Below, piece by piece: positions 18,348 through 26,618 of a DNA stretch of 57,656 nucleotides. Under the pieces are notes generated by a model that was given only the letters and a program-made list of their open reading frames with translations, made no database searches and was not told where the DNA came from. The position numbers were made by a program, and so were the translations under genes. Each line of letters starts with the position of its first letter. The stretch's first letter is position 1. This stretch comes from Myxococcota bacterium (GTDB lineage Bacteria > Myxococcota_A > Polyangia > Palsa-1104 > JAEUJZ01), in assembly GCA_025057315.1 (NCBI GenBank), contig JANWXW010000069.1:1-57656 (forward strand). Direction: 5' to 3'.

Positions 18348-18955
18348 GCGGGGGGGAGACGCTCGGGCCGGATCACGAGGTCCAGCTCACCCAGGGGCAC
18401 GCTGCCTCCGACGGGGTGGGGACGCCAGCGCAGGTGCAGGGGGCGCCCCGGGGGCAGCTCGGCCCGTGGGAAGAAGACAAAACCGCGCACCAGGCCGCCA
18501 GGGGCAAGGGGGCCCTCAGGCAGGGCGAGCCGCAGCGCATCGCTGGGTGGCGGGGGCGCCGTCGCTCCCCGGAGCGCCAGCGGACGGTCCGGCGCGGCCG
18601 AGGGCGGCGGACCGACGGTGGCCAGCAGCGGTCCACGCAGCGGCGGGGGCGGGGGGGCTTCCTCTGCCAGCACAGACTCCAGCAGGCACGCATGCACCGG
18701 GGCCCCATGGCCAGCGGTGAGCACGAAGTCGGCGAGGCGGACCTCCAGCGGCGTCGACCCGCCGTTGTGGATCTCAACGGCCACCGCAACCATGTACTCG
18801 GGCAAGTCGTGCGGCTCGCCCCGCCACGGCTCATCCAGCAGGCTCAGGCGCACACCGGCGGTGGCTGCCGCGCGCGGGCCCTCAGGGGGCAGCCGGGCCA
18901 GCGGACTACAAGATGCCAGGGACAGGCTGAGACAGAGAAGATGTTTCGGCTCCAT
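18335..18955 (-). CDS. Proline-rich lipoprotein, hypothetical
   Basis: 206 aa. The signal peptide ends in a lipobox (LSLASC). The mature chain looks like a beta-rich domain (VAVAVEIHNGGSTPLEVRLADFVL resembles an Ig/DUF4352-like strand pattern) interrupted by a proline stretch around residue 100. The start lies 50 bp inside the 3' end of the upstream kinase gene (different frame), so the two are probably co-transcribed. The 3' end overlaps the convergent Thg1-like gene by 13 bp. Function unknown. Confidence 0.72.
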   Translation of the reverse strand: MEPKHLLCLSLSLASCSPLARLPPEGPRAAATAGVRLSLLDEPWRGEPHDLPEYMVAVAVEIHNGGSTPLEVRLADFVLTAGHGAPVHACLLESVLAEEAPPPPPLRGPLLATVGPPPSAAPDRPLALRGATAPPPPSDALRLALPEGPLAPGGLVRGFVFFPRAELPPGRPLHLRWRPHPVGGSVPLGELDLVIRPERLPPAQTR

Positions 18956-21845
18956 GGGGCTCCTTGGATTCGGTTGTTCGTCTCGGGCTGCTCACATCGC
19001 AAGCAATATGTGTATGTCCAATGCGCGTCGGGGCATCGCCTGCCAGCAGCAGCAGCAGCTCCTCCTGCAGACGCAGGCGGTCGTCCAGCGGCAAGCTGGC
19101 CGCCACGACCTCCTGCACCAGGGGAGAGCGAATCGCCCAGCCTCCCTCCTCGCTACACGCCACCAAGCCAGCCTCGGCCAGCTGCGACAGCTCGCCCGCC
19201 GGGTCGTGTGCCAGAATCCCTGCCAACACCTCTGGGTCCACGGGCCTCATCCCATGCTGGCACAGAGAGAGCAACACCAGGCAGTCGCGCTGCCGGCCAG
19301 GCAGGCGGTCCAGGCGCGCAGCAACGGCTGCCTCGACCGACGCGGGAATGGGGAGCTCGGGCTCTGGGTCGATGCACCGCAAGCCGTCAGGTTCCAGCAC
19401 CAGGGCTCCCCGGTCCAGCAGGCCATCGAGGATCTCGTTAATATAAAACGCGTTGCCGTCTGCCTTGGCGATGATGCGGCGACAGAGGGGGAGGGCCTCC
19501 TGCCGCGCCCCGGGGGCAAAGCGCGACAGGATCAGCTCTTCTTGCTCGGCGGTGCCAAGCCCGCGCAGCGCGATGACGCAGTCCTGCTGGCCCAGCAGCG
19601 CGCGGAGCTCAGAGGGCCACTCGGCCCAAGGGCGGCCAGCGTAGACGCACAGCCCGAGCAGGCCGTCGCGGCGAAGCTCGTCCAGCAGCGTCAACGAGGC
19701 GAGGTCGGCCCACTGCGTCTCGGCTACGGTCAGCACCAGCCTACGTGGCCCCAGCAAGTGCTGCAGCAGATCCTGCAGCGCGGTGCGCAGGGGGTGCAGA
19801 TCCAGCGGCGGGTTCATCGGGCTGTTCAGCAGCAGGCGCAGCGACGAGACGATCCTGTCACCGTCGCGCCCTTGGCAGCAGAGCATCCGGCGCGCGGCCT
19901 CCAGATGCCGCCCGACCTCGGCGCCATCGGCCTGCTCCCCTAGCCCCAGCATGTCCCGCGCCAAATCGGCCAGCAGCGCCAGCGGCACGCTGCGTTGGCT
20001 GGCTGGTACGGCAGCGTGCAGAGCGAGGTAGCGGGAGGGATCCAGGCTGTGGCGGAAGGCGGCCAGCAGGGTCCGCTTGCCGATGCCGGGTTCGCCGATG
20101 ACCAGAACGCGCTGGGGTCTCTGCTCCGAGCTGCGCAGGGCCTCGGCAAGCTGTGCCAGTTCCGCCTGTCTGCCCACCAGAGGCACGGGGCGCTCCGTCT
20201 GCTCCGCCCGCGGCGAGGCGGACAGCAGCCGGTAGGCCCGCGATGGCGCACGGCCCGGCCAGGTCGCCGGCGTGGGGCCGACCTGCGTCTGCACGGCCAG
20301 AAATCGCCAGCTTCCCCGCACCGCGCGGTACACGCTGCTGTCGACGAGGATCTCGCCGGCCTGGGCGGTGCGCGCCAGGGTGCGCGCCGCTGCCAGGGTA
20401 TCGGCCGTGACCTGATAGGTGGGCTTGTGGTCGACGGGGGCACCCAGGCGCCGCGGCACCAGGGCGGTGCCACGGTGGATGCCAATGGCCACCTCCAGCG
20501 GCAGGGCCATGCGCGCCAGGGCCTCGCGCTGTTCCAAGGCGAGCTGGATCGCCTCCTGGGCGTCGTGCTCCTGCTCCCGAGGCAGACCCAGCAGGAAGGT
20601 GAAGCCAGACTCGTCGATGCGCGCCGTCTGGGCGCGGTGCTCACGCGCTGCCTGGTCGGCAGCCCGCTGGACAGCTTCCAGGGCCGCAGTGGCCTGCCGT
20701 GGGCCCAGCGTGCTGCGAACCCGATCGAGGCCATGGAACACCCCCTCCACCACGAGCACCCCGTGTCGTTCGCGCAGATGGGTGCGCGACTCGGGCAGGG
20801 GCCCTGGTAGGCTGCCCGTGGGGCCGCTGCCTGACCAGCTGCTGGGCTCGGGGCTCATGGGATCCAGCAGCGCAGGGCGCCGCGACGGAGGCACCAGGCG
20901 AGCCAGATAGGCAGCCAGCCGGCCTGCGTCCATCACCTCGCCGGTCCGCCCAGCTTCCAAAAAATAGAAGCGGAGCAGATCCCGATGCAGGTCTCGCGCC
21001 GTCTGGTACCGATCCTCGGGGCGCACCTGGAGCGCGCGCAGCACGATCTCCTCCAGCGCGGGCGGCACCTGGGGACAGACGTCCCTGGGCCGCGGCACCC
21101 GGCCGGCACAGATGGCAGCCAGCGCCTCGTGCATCGGCAGGGCCCCAAAGAGCGCCCGGCCGGTCAGCACCTCCCACAGCACGATGCCCAGAGAGAATAG
21201 GTCCGATCGCCGGTCGACCGGGCCGCCGCTGGCCTGCTCGGGGGACATGTAGGCATACTTGCCCTTGAGCAGGCCGCTGTCCTCCTGCGTGTCGCGCGCA
21301 CGCGCGATGCCAAAATCTGCTAGCTTGACCGCCCCGTCCCAGGACAGCAACACGTTCTGCGGTGAGATGTCGCGGTGGACAATCGAGAGGGGCTCGCCCC
21401 GCTCGTCCAGTTTGCGGTGGGCATAGTCGAGGCCCTGGCAGACCTGTGCGGCAATGTACGCCCATAGCGCCGGAGGCGGAGGCAGGTTCTGCGCACGCGC
21501 CAGGTGGAGCAGGCGCAGCAAGTCGATGCCATCCACGTGCTCCATCGTCAGATAGAGCACACCGTCGATCTGCCCATAGCCGAAGGTGTGCACCACACAC
21601 GGGTGGTTCAGGTTGACGGCAATCTTTGCCTCCTGCTCAAACATGCGCTGGAAGGTCGGCGAGCGGGCAAAGGGCGGACGGATCTTCTTGAGCACCAGGA
21701 TCTTGCTCAGCCCCCCAGGCAGCGGCTCCCGCGCCAAAAAGACCTCCGCCATCCCCCCCGCACCGAGACGTCGCAGGAGCTGGTAACGACCAAACGGCTG
21801 CGCCAACACGGTCCAGGAGGTGGGCTGATCCATCGCGATGTCCAC
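18906..21845 (-). CDS. Ser/Thr protein kinase with cyclase-like and AAA ATPase domains
   Basis: 979 aa. Residues 20-300 are a complete Hanks-type kinase: glycine loop (LGAGGMAEV), Lys53, HRDISPQN at 157-164, DFG at 177 and SPEQ at 201. Residues 360-540 resemble a class III nucleotide-cyclase fold (VAIGIHRGTALVP, AGEILVDSSVYRA), but the metal-binding Asp residues are not evident. From about 555 comes an AAA/STAND-like ATPase with Walker A GEPGIGKRT at 584-592, then a helical C-terminus. This architecture is typical of myxobacterial signalling kinases. ATG 21845 or 21833 could be used; neither has a strong ribosome site. The gene is divergent from the six-gene operon at 22064. Confidence 0.9.
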   Translation of the reverse strand: MDIAMDQPTSWTVLAQPFGRYQLLRRLGAGGMAEVFLAREPLPGGLSKILVLKKIRPPFARSPTFQRMFEQEAKIAVNLNHPCVVHTFGYGQIDGVLYLTMEHVDGIDLLRLLHLARAQNLPPPPALWAYIAAQVCQGLDYAHRKLDERGEPLSIVHRDISPQNVLLSWDGAVKLADFGIARARDTQEDSGLLKGKYAYMSPEQASGGPVDRRSDLFSLGIVLWEVLTGRALFGALPMHEALAAICAGRVPRPRDVCPQVPPALEEIVLRALQVRPEDRYQTARDLHRDLLRFYFLEAGRTGEVMDAGRLAAYLARLVPPSRRPALLDPMSPEPSSWSGSGPTGSLPGPLPESRTHLRERHGVLVVEGVFHGLDRVRSTLGPRQATAALEAVQRAADQAAREHRAQTARIDESGFTFLLGLPREQEHDAQEAIQLALEQREALARMALPLEVAIGIHRGTALVPRRLGAPVDHKPTYQVTADTLAAARTLARTAQAGEILVDSSVYRAVRGSWRFLAVQTQVGPTPATWPGRAPSRAYRLLSASPRAEQTERPVPLVGRQAELAQLAEALRSSEQRPQRVLVIGEPGIGKRTLLAAFRHSLDPSRYLALHAAVPASQRSVPLALLADLARDMLGLGEQADGAEVGRHLEAARRMLCCQGRDGDRIVSSLRLLLNSPMNPPLDLHPLRTALQDLLQHLLGPRRLVLTVAETQWADLASLTLLDELRRDGLLGLCVYAGRPWAEWPSELRALLGQQDCVIALRGLGTAEQEELILSRFAPGARQEALPLCRRIIAKADGNAFYINEILDGLLDRGALVLEPDGLRCIDPEPELPIPASVEAAVAARLDRLPGRQRDCLVLLSLCQHGMRPVDPEVLAGILAHDPAGELSQLAEAGLVACSEEGGWAIRSPLVQEVVAASLPLDDRLRLQEELLLLLAGDAPTRIGHTHIACDVSSPRRTTESKEPHGAETSSLSQPVPGIL

Positions 21846-22063
21846 GGATCGTCAGGCTGCCACCGCCAGTTGAGCGCCCACCGGCGCAGGCCCCAGAACA
21901 AGCCCCCTCCCCCATCCCTTGGCCCCGCCCCCTAGGTTCCAATTCAAGGCTACCTTATTTTTGTAATTTTTTAATTGGGAATTGGGTCAGCTCCGGCCTT
22001 GACAGGCAGAAGACCAAACGCATGGTGCGCGGTTGTCTACCCTGTCACGGTCCGGGAGCAATC
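21846..22063. promoter_or_regulatory. AT-rich divergent promoter region
   Basis: This 218-bp gap between the divergent kinase gene and the 22064-27722 operon contains an AT-rich block (about 21945-21980) and a tandem AATTGGG AATTGGG (21973-21986); the related CCAATT lies about 35 bp to the left. TTGACA (21999-22004) faces the operon but has no good -10 at the expected spacing. Control of both units from here is inferred. Confidence 0.4.
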
Positions 22064-22906
22064 ATGTGGGCGAACGCACTGAGGCTTGCCGCTTGCCTCG
22101 TCGGGGTTGCCCTGCCAGTCTGGGCCGCTCCGGGGCGGATTTGGGTGCTCGGGGTGCGACAGGAAGGCAAGGTCCACCTGCAGGCCAGCCGGGCCGCGGT
22201 GCAGCGGCTGGTCCGCATGGGGGAGCCCGTGGCGCCGCTGTGGACGGAGGGGGGATCGTGCTGGCCCCAGGACATAGATTGCCTCGTGCAGCTGGGCCGG
22301 GATCGCGGGGCCGCGCTGCTGGTGCAGGGCGAGATCACGCCGCTCGGCCAGAGCGACAGCTACACCGTGACGGTGCGGCTCATCGATGTCGCCCAGGGGG
22401 CGGTGGTCCGTCAGGGGGAGCACCTGTGCGAGGGCTGTCAGGGGGAGGCCTTGGAGGACCGGGTGGCCGAGGCCGTGGGGGCCCTGATGGAGACTCCGCC
22501 CGTGCACACGCACCCGCTGCCTCCCCAGCCGCCGGCGCAGCCCCCACTCCCCACCGCCGGGCCGGCCCCCGTCCCGCCGCAGCCGGACGAGGGCAAACCC
22601 CTGCGCATCGCCGGTGCGGTTCTGCTCGCGGTGGGAGCCACCCTGGCGGTGGGCGGGCTGCTGCTCCAGGTGGGCCATCACCTGGGGTGGGGCCGGACGG
22701 TGGCGGAGTCCCCTTCCGACTCCTCACTGTGCTGGCCAGGGACCCAGACCGGGCAGTGGTGTCTGGAGCCCTGGGTGGCGCCCCTGGTGAGTGGGGGGGG
22801 TTGTTTCTGGCAGGCGGGGGGGGGTGGGCTCGTGCTGGGGCTGAGCAGCAAGCGCCCGCAGCCCAGGGGAACGCCAGAGGCGTTGGTCCGGGGAGGATAC
22901 CGATGA
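22064..22906 (+). CDS. Secreted/membrane protein with TolB-N/FlgO-like domain
   Basis: 280 aa. The ATG at 22064 has GGGAG upstream and begins a signal peptide (ACLVGVALPVWA). Residues 22-140 resemble the small TolB-N/FlgO-like alpha/beta module common in Myxococcota (CLVQLGRDRGAALLVQGEI, then YTVTVRLIDVAQGAVV), with a Cys pair (CEGC). A proline-rich linker and a transmembrane segment (IAGAVLLAVGATLAVGGLLL) follow, then a Gly/Cys-rich tail whose codons include runs of 8 and 9 G. It is the first gene of a six-gene operon, and its stop overlaps the next start (ATGA). Confidence 0.72.
   Translation: MWANALRLAACLVGVALPVWAAPGRIWVLGVRQEGKVHLQASRAAVQRLVRMGEPVAPLWTEGGSCWPQDIDCLVQLGRDRGAALLVQGEITPLGQSDSYTVTVRLIDVAQGAVVRQGEHLCEGCQGEALEDRVAEAVGALMETPPVHTHPLPPQPPAQPPLPTAGPAPVPPQPDEGKPLRIAGAVLLAVGATLAVGGLLLQVGHHLGWGRTVAESPSDSSLCWPGTQTGQWCLEPWVAPLVSGGGCFWQAGGGGLVLGLSSKRPQPRGTPEALVRGGYR
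22793..22824 (+). repeat. Two long G tracts (G8 and G9) inside a gene
   Basis: G8 at 22793-22800 and G9 at 22816-22824 lie in the 3' part of the first operon gene. Runs of this length are slippage-prone in replication and error-prone in sequencing. The frame as given ends in a clean ATGA overlap with the next gene, which supports the counts shown. Confidence 0.7.
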
Positions 22907-23613
22907 GCCGATGGGTGTTGTTGCGCCGAGTTGCTGGGCTCGCCGTTCTCCTGGGCGCGCTCAGCCAGACGGGCTGCCGGTGGATGGAGGCAGCCAACAG
23001 AATGGACCAGGGGCCGGCGGACCAGGGGCCGGCGGACCTGGCCAGCGCCTGGCTGTGGGTGGACGATTCCTTCGAGCGCGAGATGCTGAACAGCGCGGAC
23101 CTGGGCTGGGAATGGACAGACGGGGGATGTACCCTGGAGATCGTCACCCAGGATGGGGGCATCCCGCTGGACAACGACGGGACGATCTTGCCGGACGGGG
23201 GGGTGCCCAATGAGCAGGTGAAGGTGAAGGAGGACCGCTGGTTGAGGGTCGAAAACCGGAGCGATGGGGGGTGCACCACCTCCGTGCGGAGCCGGGAGGC
23301 GATCCCCGCGGGCGGGATGGTTCGGACCGCGGTGGTGCGGTTTGATCATACGTTTGCCAACAACAATTTATGCATGTTCTCAGCCCACCTGAACGGGCAG
23401 CTGTTCTACCATGGAAGGGCCCGGAGCCATGGAGGCGGGGGGCTTAACAACGCCTCCCGGGTGGTGTCGGTGGTGAACCTGCCGCAGGGGGTGGATGGGG
23501 GGCTGGCCTTGGAGTTTGCCTTTGGTGCCGAACGATCTGTGGACGGCGGCTGCGCCTGGCGGCTGTCGAATGTACGGGTGATGGGCATCCGGGGAGGTGG
23601 GCTATGGCCCTAA
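22903..23613 (+). CDS. Lipoprotein, hypothetical (first of a related pair)
   Basis: 236 aa. GGGGAGGA precedes the ATG at 22903, which overlaps the previous stop. The lipobox is SQTGC, followed by a short repeat (DQGPADQGPADL). The mature chain begins VDDSFERE and ends GCAWRLSNVRVMGI. The same frame of features (VDE-F at the start, GCRW-LARVKL at the end) occurs in the next gene, so the two are likely distant paralogues with a lectin/jelly-roll-like beta fold (inferred). It overlaps the next gene by 10 bp. Confidence 0.78.
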   Translation: MSRWVLLRRVAGLAVLLGALSQTGCRWMEAANRMDQGPADQGPADLASAWLWVDDSFEREMLNSADLGWEWTDGGCTLEIVTQDGGIPLDNDGTILPDGGVPNEQVKVKEDRWLRVENRSDGGCTTSVRSREAIPAGGMVRTAVVRFDHTFANNNLCMFSAHLNGQLFYHGRARSHGGGGLNNASRVVSVVNLPQGVDGGLALEFAFGAERSVDGGCAWRLSNVRVMGIRGGGLWP

Positions 23614-24269
23614 GCGCTGGGGGCTGGAGGGCGGTGCGGCGCAGGGCCGGGTGCCTCGGGATGCTGGCCCTGCTGGCCGGGTGCCCCCCGCCGCCTCCCG
23701 GGCCGGACATGGCAGGGGAGATGGGCCCCGCCGCAGGGATGCTGGTGGACGAGACCTTCCCGGAGGGGTGGAAGCTCGACACCCCGCAGGGCCGAGGGGG
23801 CGCCCAGTGGATCTGGTCCCAGCAGGGATGCACCTCCAGCAGGCAAGCGATGGGCGCTTGCTTCCCCTTCCAGGGCGACGGTACGGTGGGGGACGGCTCC
23901 GTGCCGAGCTGCCTGCTGCTCGAGCGGGCGGCCGCGGCATGCGAGGTGACGGTGAGGCCATCCCCCACCATGGCCAACATCCAGATGGCCACCCTGCTCT
24001 TCCAGGTGGACCAGGGCGAATCCACACCGGGGTGCGTGCGGACGGTCACGTTCTCCACCGATGGGATGATGGAACGCAGGCTGTACGAGAGTGGCCGAGA
24101 CAGCCGGGGGCTCCGAGGTGGGTACCTCTACCGCAGCACGGCCATCTGGCAGGTCGACAAGCTGTCGAGCTGGAGCATGACCTTTCGCCTGGAGGCCATG
24201 GGCTGCAGGTGGCAGCTGGCGCGGGTGAAGCTGGCCTGGACCTCGCTGTCCGGCTGGGAGAGACCATAA
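23604..24269 (+). CDS. Lipoprotein, hypothetical (second of a related pair)
   Basis: 221 aa with a signal peptide ending in LALLAGC and then a proline run. The mature chain starts LVDETFPEGW and ends MGCRWQLARVKLAW, mirroring the preceding lipoprotein, and carries several paired Cys that may form disulfides in the periplasm. The stop and the next ATG overlap as TAATG, so translation of the pseudokinase is probably coupled to it. No named family. Confidence 0.78.
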   Translation: MALSAGGWRAVRRRAGCLGMLALLAGCPPPPPGPDMAGEMGPAAGMLVDETFPEGWKLDTPQGRGGAQWIWSQQGCTSSRQAMGACFPFQGDGTVGDGSVPSCLLLERAAAACEVTVRPSPTMANIQMATLLFQVDQGESTPGCVRTVTFSTDGMMERRLYESGRDSRGLRGGYLYRSTAIWQVDKLSSWSMTFRLEAMGCRWQLARVKLAWTSLSGWERP

Positions 24270-25726
24270 TGTGCCCCCCGAACCCCGAGGCGAGGGACAT
24301 GACCGCAGGCAACGGAGACCGGCTGGGGGGGCGCTACCAGGTGGTGAAAGAGCTGGGACGGTGGCGGCTGGGGCGCGTGGTGGGGGTGGTGGATGCAGAG
24401 CAGGGGCGCAGGTGTGTGCTGAAGCTGGTCTGGCCGCACCCGGGGCGAGATGCCGCGTTTCGGGAACGGGTGCAGGAGGTGGGGCAGCGGCTGATGCAGT
24501 TTCGCCACCCGGCCTGGGCCGAGGTCTATCGGGTGCATGCGGAGGAAGACCTGTGCGGGTGGGTGATGGAGTGGGTCGAGGGAACGCCCCTGCTGCAGGC
24601 CCTGGGCTGGGCCAAGGTGCGCGGGGGGGTGCGCGGGATCGGAGAGCAGCTCCTGGATGCGCTGGAGGCCGCCCACCGGGCCGGATGGGTGCATGGGGGG
24701 CTGCATCCGGGGCAGGTGTTCCTGGTGGAGGTGGGGGCCGGCGAGGAGCGCTATCCTTACCGGCTCAAGTTGGTGGGGCTGGGAACCGCCGCCCTGTTGG
24801 GAGAGCAGATCTGGGGACAGGAGGTGGACCTGCACATCCGGGGCTATCTGCCTCCGGAGTACGGGACAGGCCAGGTCCATGTGCGAAGCGATGTGTATGG
24901 TGCGGGAGCCATCTTGTACGCCCTGCACCGCGGCATGGCCCCTTATGGAGACGGGCCGCCCGATGATGCTCCGCTGCCGTTGAACCTGCCTTCTGCGCAT
25001 GAGGAGGCGGCCATCTGTCAAGCCCTGCGGGTAAACCCGGCGCGGCGACCGGGCTCGATCGAGGAACTGCGGCAGATGCTGTGGCCGGAGGCCGGGCAGA
25101 GCCAGACCAAGACCCCACACCCGGCGGGGCAAAAACCACAGCGCGGCAGGCTATGGCGGATGGAGGTGCTCCCGTGGGCGCTGGGGCTGTTGCTGGTGAC
25201 GCTGGTGGTGGCGGTCCTGCACGGAAGGCGCCCGCGGCCGGTTCCCGTGCGTCTCTCCCCCGTGGAGGCACCGGTCCAGCGCACGCTGGCTCCCGCCAAG
25301 CCCCCGCACGCGGTAGCCGACCCAGAGGACCCGCCCCCCCCGCCTGTGCCAGCCCCGGACCGCCCCGCCGAGAACACCTCGCCTGGGCCTCCGCCCAGCC
25401 CCGCCCTGCTGGCCCCGCAACCCACCGGGTCCGCCGAGCAGAAACGGCCTGCAGGGGCCAGCCCTCGAGGCCACCACGGGGTGCGCCTGACCGTGCTGGC
25501 GGGCGAGCTGCTCGACAAGGACCGGCAGGCCATTCAGTGCTGCGGAGGGCTGGTGCATACCCCCAAGCGGCTGGTGGTTCGGCTGGTCCTTCTCAACGGC
25601 GCCCTCGTGCCCGTGCAGCAAGATGCGTCCACGGACATACCAGAGGAAGAGATGCATCAGTTTGTCAGCTGTCTGGAGCGGGTGAAGGGATTGCCGACAG
25701 GTCTCAAGGTGCTTCTGGAACGGTGA
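24269..25726 (+). CDS. Transmembrane Ser/Thr pseudokinase
   Basis: 485 aa. Residues 20-275 have the kinase fold: a glycine-loop region, Lys in CVLKLV (about residue 52), PPE at 195-197 and the structural Asp of RSDVYGAG. The catalytic loop HRDxxxxN reads HGGLHPGQ (142-149) and the metal-binding DFG reads GLG (170-172). Both catalytic Asp and the Asn are absent, so phosphotransfer is not expected. A transmembrane segment follows at about 298-318 (LPWALGLLLVTLVVAVL), then a proline-rich linker and a 90-residue extracytoplasmic domain. ATG 24269 has GGGAG upstream. A scaffold or sensor role is inferred. Confidence 0.82.
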   Translation: MCPPNPEARDMTAGNGDRLGGRYQVVKELGRWRLGRVVGVVDAEQGRRCVLKLVWPHPGRDAAFRERVQEVGQRLMQFRHPAWAEVYRVHAEEDLCGWVMEWVEGTPLLQALGWAKVRGGVRGIGEQLLDALEAAHRAGWVHGGLHPGQVFLVEVGAGEERYPYRLKLVGLGTAALLGEQIWGQEVDLHIRGYLPPEYGTGQVHVRSDVYGAGAILYALHRGMAPYGDGPPDDAPLPLNLPSAHEEAAICQALRVNPARRPGSIEELRQMLWPEAGQSQTKTPHPAGQKPQRGRLWRMEVLPWALGLLLVTLVVAVLHGRRPRPVPVRLSPVEAPVQRTLAPAKPPHAVADPEDPPPPPVPAPDRPAENTSPGPPPSPALLAPQPTGSAEQKRPAGASPRGHHGVRLTVLAGELLDKDRQAIQCCGGLVHTPKRLVVRLVLLNGALVPVQQDASTDIPEEEMHQFVSCLERVKGLPTGLKVLLER

Positions 25727-25731
25727 GCGCG

Positions 25732-26607
25732 ATGAGAATCTGGTGGTGGCTCACGCTGATGTGCATAGGGGCAGCGGGCTGCTCTCTCACCAACTCCCAC
25801 ATCCACCAGCTAGAGAGGCAGCTGGTGCAAGTGACATGGAGCCTACGGGAGTTGGCAGACCGTGTGCACCGGGTCGAGCGGCGCGCCTTTTGCCCGCCGA
25901 TCGTCAAGGAGCTGCTCGAGGCCGTGCAGAAAAATGCCAGCTGCAACTTGGACAACATCTGTCAGGGGCAGGATGCCATCAGCGCCACCTTCGTCGAGCA
26001 AGACCCGGTCAAGCGGGGACGGTTCATCGCCCTGCTGGGTTCCCAGCCCTATGTGGTGCTCTACCCTTATCTGCCCCCCGACCGGCCCCGGCATCAGTAT
26101 CCGTTCATGTTCCGGTCCATGGACCTGTGGCAGCTCAAGCGGCTGGAGCAGCTGGTCTCGCCCCCCTGGCTGCCGATCACGAAGTTCCTCATCGTCTCCA
26201 ACAGCGGTCGGGACCGAAACATCGACCGGGCCAAGGCACGCATCGCGTACATCGTGAAGCTGATGTCCGAGATGCGCTTCGTCAGCTTTCCCCACGAACA
26301 GTTCGTGCTGCGCGACAAGGACGACCCCTCGCAGGGGCTGAAGATGGTGCGGCGGGATGAGTTCAGAAGCGGCACGCAGATGGGGGTGCTGCGCTGGGTG
26401 TTCAGCTTCAGCCTGCAGCCGGAGGAGATTGTCAACGATCTGGACCTGCCGCCCTTTGAACGAATGCAGCGCAGGATGCAGCAGCGGGGACGGACCGTCG
26501 CCGAGAGGCAGCATCTGATGGCTCAGAAACCGCCCGGGGAGCCGACGCTGGATGACAGCCTCTTTGTCTTCCGCATCGACTGCCCGACAGACGATTTCGC
26601 ACTCTAG
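25732..26607 (+). CDS. Lipoprotein, hypothetical
   Basis: 291 aa from the ATG at 25732, 5 bp after the pseudokinase stop; the frame is open upstream inside the kinase gene, but only this start gives a signal peptide with lipobox (GAAGC). The next 40 residues form a predicted coiled coil (HIHQLERQLVQVTWSLRELAD). Two Cys pairs and a mixed alpha/beta C-terminal part (KFLIVSNSGRDRNIDRAKARI, which resembles the OmpA-like peptidoglycan-binding signature only loosely) follow. Family not recognised. A place in an envelope complex is inferred from the operon. Confidence 0.75.
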   Translation: MRIWWWLTLMCIGAAGCSLTNSHIHQLERQLVQVTWSLRELADRVHRVERRAFCPPIVKELLEAVQKNASCNLDNICQGQDAISATFVEQDPVKRGRFIALLGSQPYVVLYPYLPPDRPRHQYPFMFRSMDLWQLKRLEQLVSPPWLPITKFLIVSNSGRDRNIDRAKARIAYIVKLMSEMRFVSFPHEQFVLRDKDDPSQGLKMVRRDEFRSGTQMGVLRWVFSFSLQPEEIVNDLDLPPFERMQRRMQQRGRTVAERQHLMAQKPPGEPTLDDSLFVFRIDCPTDDFAL

Positions 26608-26618
26608 CAGGAGGGCCC

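Noticed and set aside
22033..22902. Upstream extension of the 22903 lipoprotein in the same frame
   Set aside because: The signal peptide and ribosome site at 22903 and the well-formed protein in the other frame show that the extension is not coding.
25081..25731. Upstream extension of the 25732 lipoprotein
   Set aside because: It runs inside the pseudokinase gene in another frame; the lipobox follows only the ATG at 25732.
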